Made by a program: the position numbers and the translations under genes
Origin: Verrucomicrobia bacterium IMCC26134
GTDB taxonomy: Bacteria > Verrucomicrobiota > Verrucomicrobiia > Opitutales > Opitutaceae
DNA length: 64,000 bases
NCBI GenBank assembly: GCA_000972765.1
Contig: CP011265.1
Location: 1,364,001 to 1,428,000, forward strand
Direction of reading: 5' to 3'
Notes under the pieces: generated by a model
Database searches by the model: none
What the model was told of the DNA's origin: nothing
What the model saw: the letters and a program-made list of their open reading frames with translations, nothing else
Shown here: piece by piece, positions 61,762 through 64,000 of the stretch
Position numbering within the stretch: position 1 is the first letter of the stretch
Layout: the number at the start of each line of letters is the position of its first letter

Positions 61762-63140
61762 GAATGGCCTCCTCCTGCGTTTAGAAGCGCCAGACCTAAA
61801 ACATATCCCAGTTTTGGTGGCACCGCGTTTCCGATGTATTTCTGCAACTGGCGTCGTCCTAAATCGTCAAACGAAAACCAGTCTGGAAAAAATTGGATCC
61901 TGGCCGCCTCATGCGGCGTGAGAGTGCGTTTTCGGAAAGGATGAACAAAACGACCTTGTCCTGTAGATCCAAATCCGCTCGTAATTGTTGGAGCCTGTGC
62001 GTCCGGGCGCATCCGTCCATATACCGAGTTGTAAGCATGCGGCTTTAGCCGATGACAATCAGGTCGCTCAGAATCTGGAAGCTCATAAAGATCATTCTCA
62101 AACAAATAGTTGATTCTTTCTTTGTTGGTTGCCGAGTGAGTAGCTGCCGTCGTGAAAACGTTTGGAGATGATTCCGACTCGTCAATTAAGTCATCAATTG
62201 CCCACATTACTGGACGCACCTTCCGCACAAGTGCCATGAGGGTGCATTGAAGCACTTCAGGATTACCAAACATGGCCAAGGTGAAATGTCTCTTGCGATT
62301 TTGCGCTACACCATAGTTCGCCGCATTGAGCATTATGGAAGCGGTCTGATAGCCTAGGCGATTGAGGTGCTTTAATGTTTTTTGAACCACCTCCGTTGAT
62401 GAATGCCTGACACCTAAAACGTTCTCAATGATAATGAACTTTGGTTTGAGGACAGTCGCCGCCCGGCCCATCACTCCATATAAGTCGTTCCTTGGGTCGT
62501 TTCGGCGGGTGTGGTTATTAAGATCCGAATGCCCCTGACAAGGTGGCCCTCCAATCAGAAAGTCCACGTGTCCACATTGCTCTTTGAGGCGTTTTTCTCC
62601 CGGATTTAGCGAGGCTGTTGCCACGTTATCAAAGGTCTCCTCTATCGGCTTGGAGCAGATGTGTTTCGGAAAGAGATTCGCAGAATAAACTTCAAGGGCT
62701 CCCTCATCTATATCCGATGCAAATACAGACTCAAACCTTCCGTCCAATGCTTGTGCGGCTGCTTGGATACCAACGGATAAACCGCCGCATCCCGCAAACA
62801 AATCCACGACGCGCAGGTTGGGACCGCTTCCTAGAGACTCTGGTGGTCGTTGCGCCATCAGCCATGATTTTTCAAAGGATGCGTCAATATCGAGGCCGAA
62901 CGGTTCATTGGTTGCAGGAAAGGAAGCACTTCCTTCGTAGTTGGCGATGGATACCTTTCTCGTGATTTTTTTTCCGTCCCTACTCAGACTAAAATATTCA
63001 GGAGCAACTACCTGCGGAAAAAATCCGAGGTCGCCACTTTGGTCAGGCGGATCAAACTGCTTCTGTCTTTTTATCATGGAAATCTTAGTTCGTTCAAGTT
63101 CGGTGTTTCGCGTCTTGGATGCAGCGAGAAATTTCTTCAT
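61758..63140 (-). CDS. DNA (cytosine-5) methyltransferase 2
   Basis: 460 residues; an ATG at codon 22 (63077) is an alternative start. An N-terminal extension of about 110 residues precedes motif I (VVDLFAGCGGLSVG, 111-124). Then follow ASDIDEGALE, motif IV (IGGPPCQGHSDLNNHTRRND, Cys about 201), motif VI (IIENVLGVRH, 237-246), motif VIII (NRKRHFTLAMFG, 281-292) and motif X (YIGNAVPPKLG). It is the first gene of the operon and probably methylates the second strand or target of the restriction site. Its N-terminal extension may help recognition. Confidence 0.93.
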   Translation of the reverse strand: MKKFLAASKTRNTELERTKISMIKRQKQFDPPDQSGDLGFFPQVVAPEYFSLSRDGKKITRKVSIANYEGSASFPATNEPFGLDIDASFEKSWLMAQRPPESLGSGPNLRVVDLFAGCGGLSVGIQAAAQALDGRFESVFASDIDEGALEVYSANLFPKHICSKPIEETFDNVATASLNPGEKRLKEQCGHVDFLIGGPPCQGHSDLNNHTRRNDPRNDLYGVMGRAATVLKPKFIIIENVLGVRHSSTEVVQKTLKHLNRLGYQTASIMLNAANYGVAQNRKRHFTLAMFGNPEVLQCTLMALVRKVRPVMWAIDDLIDESESSPNVFTTAATHSATNKERINYLFENDLYELPDSERPDCHRLKPHAYNSVYGRMRPDAQAPTITSGFGSTGQGRFVHPFRKRTLTPHEAARIQFFPDWFSFDDLGRRQLQKYIGNAVPPKLGYVLGLALLNAGGGHS

Positions 63141-63623
63141 GCGGCCAATTCCAGTTGATTATCCGTCTTTCGGCGCTCGCGGAAGCCGCGTTTGGCGTCG
63201 ACGTTTCTGTTTTTCGCGAGGAACCAGATGCAAACTAGAAAGGCTGAACGAGGAAGGATGAGGGATGAAATGGTGATCAGGCGGTTCGGCACTCTCAGTT
63301 CGTCATTCGGCATTTTCCGTTTGGCCTCGCCGGACTGGTTGTAGGACATGCTGCCATTGGCGCGGACGTAGGCCGATGGTGGCGGATGCTTGGGAGGAGG
63401 AAACGACGGAATGATTTGCCTGCTCAATGTGATTCGTGGGTTTTGAAGACCGTGACGGGTTAGCGCAACGTTCGTTTCTGGAAAATTGGAATGGTTGAGA
63501 AATCAAGAGGGTTTCGGCCGCGAAGCAGACCATGGCACCTGAGACCAGATGTCGTGTAGGCCGGTGAGTTCTGCGGATTGGTCGGGTTGGCGCAGCAACG
63601 CAGATTAAGGTAGACGATTAAGG
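63141..63623. other. Intergenic region before the methyltransferase operon
   Basis: About 480 bp. An open frame on the minus strand (63137-63427) has no domain. The bases around 63240-63330 (ATGAGGGATGAAATGG, TCGTCATTCGGCATTTTCC) look like the low-complexity intergenic sequence common in Verrucomicrobia. The operon promoter should lie here, but I cannot place it firmly. Confidence 0.45.
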
Positions 63624-64000
63624 TTAAGAAGGCAGGGAGCTACTCAGACTCAGCGGGCGACGGAGTGCGGTGAGGTGGGTTTGCCAGTCGAGTGGGCTGG
63701 CTTTGGCTAGGTCGGTCGTGACGGTGCGCAACCAGGTGCCGGCGCGTTGTTCGAGGGTGGTGGGGGCGCGGTTGAACGTTCCCAGTTCGAGGGGGCGGGC
63801 AGCGAAGTCGGTGACGGTGTTGAACACCGCGTAGGCGTTGGCCCCGAGTTCAGTTTCGTAGGCGGCGTGACGCTGGCGTATCTCTTGCACGACCTGGGCG
63901 CGCTCAGCGGATTGGCGCTCGGTGCGGCAGTGATCGGCCGGCGCGAGGGTAAGCAGGGCGGCGATCAGCTCGTGGGCGATGGGGGGCGTGACGGGGGTGG
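63624..64000 (-). CDS. DUF932-like protein, C-terminal part (partial)
   Basis: The frame is open to the window edge, so the N-terminus lies outside. The visible 125 residues include HELIAALLTLAPADHCRTER, ETELGANAYAVFNTVTDFAA and RAGTWLRTVTTDLAKA. The ANAYAVFNTVTDFA segment is the C-terminal landmark of DUF932/phage-plasmid-like proteins. These are mostly found on plasmids, phages and other mobile elements, so the right edge may enter a mobile region. Function is unknown. Confidence 0.65.
   Translation of the reverse strand, partial: TPVTPPIAHELIAALLTLAPADHCRTERQSAERAQVVQEIRQRHAAYETELGANAYAVFNTVTDFAARPLELGTFNRAPTTLEQRAGTWLRTVTTDLAKASPLDWQTHLTALRRPLSLSSSLPS

Noticed and set aside
63137-63427. 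Minus-strand ORF of 96 codons before the methyltransferase operon
   Set aside because: Composition matches low-complexity intergenic sequence and no family features are seen; it also overlaps the methyltransferase start.
1-64000. CRISPR arrays, insertion sequences or integrases
   Set aside because: No regularly spaced repeats with spacers and no transposase or recombinase motifs were found on either strand, although mobile-element relics are suggested by the tRNA fragment and the DUF932-like gene.

Overview
This is a bacterial window of 64 kb, most likely from a Verrucomicrobiota member (Opitutales-like); Lentisphaerota or Kiritimatiellota are less likely alternatives. The reasons are the dense run of secreted sulfatases and unusual glycoside hydrolases, a pseudopilin with the H-x(n)-DG C-terminal motif, DUF4832/DUF4874 and DUF4091 proteins, a huge modular surface enzyme ending in a Ca-binding-like DxDGDG segment, and starts preceded by A/T-rich sequence rather than clear Shine-Dalgarno sites. 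The assignment is inferred from gene content only; no rRNA or complete tRNA is present.

Region 1 (1-50130) is a polysaccharide-degradation island. It holds nine intact or partial formylglycine-type sulfatases plus one collapsed sulfatase remnant. With them are a GH36-type alpha-galactosidase, a two-domain beta-helix enzyme, a DUF4091/GH123-like enzyme, a six-hairpin glycosidase, four paralogues of one TIM-barrel family, and several DUF-type TIM-barrel proteins. Nearly every product has a signal peptide, so the work is periplasmic or extracellular: sulfatases strip sulfate esters while the hydrolases cut a galactose-containing or otherwise complex sulfated glycan. The exact substrate cannot be read from the sequence. 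The island is marked by decay: at least six remnants, several with 5' and 3' ends retained and the middle lost, and a frameshifted GH114-like gene. A pseudopilin gene and a small lysine-rich secreted protein share a duplicated ~200 bp upstream block that carries a palindromic, operator-like site.

Boundary (50131-50900): a gene-poor stretch contains the 3' end of a tRNA gene (T arm, acceptor strand and CCA) with no 5' part. Such orphan 3' ends are typical relics of tRNA-targeted integration. By the usual geometry the island would lie to the left, that is the sulfatase region.

Region 2 (50905-52948) is a divergent purine-salvage pair, an NCS2 xanthine-type permease and a hypoxanthine-type phosphoribosyltransferase, with a perfect inverted repeat between them.

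Region 3 (53097-64000) is a defence region. It has an uncharacterised duplicated-domain zinc-ribbon protein, an HNH nuclease resembling phosphorothioate-DNA-dependent McrA enzymes, two tiny ORFs bracketed by a ~70 bp direct repeat, and a four-gene minus-strand operon. That operon (two m5C methyltransferases, a McrB-like AAA+ ATPase and a McrC-like DUF2357 nuclease) has the architecture of LlaJI/BsuMI-type restriction-modification systems. The window ends inside a DUF932-like gene typical of plasmids and mobile elements.
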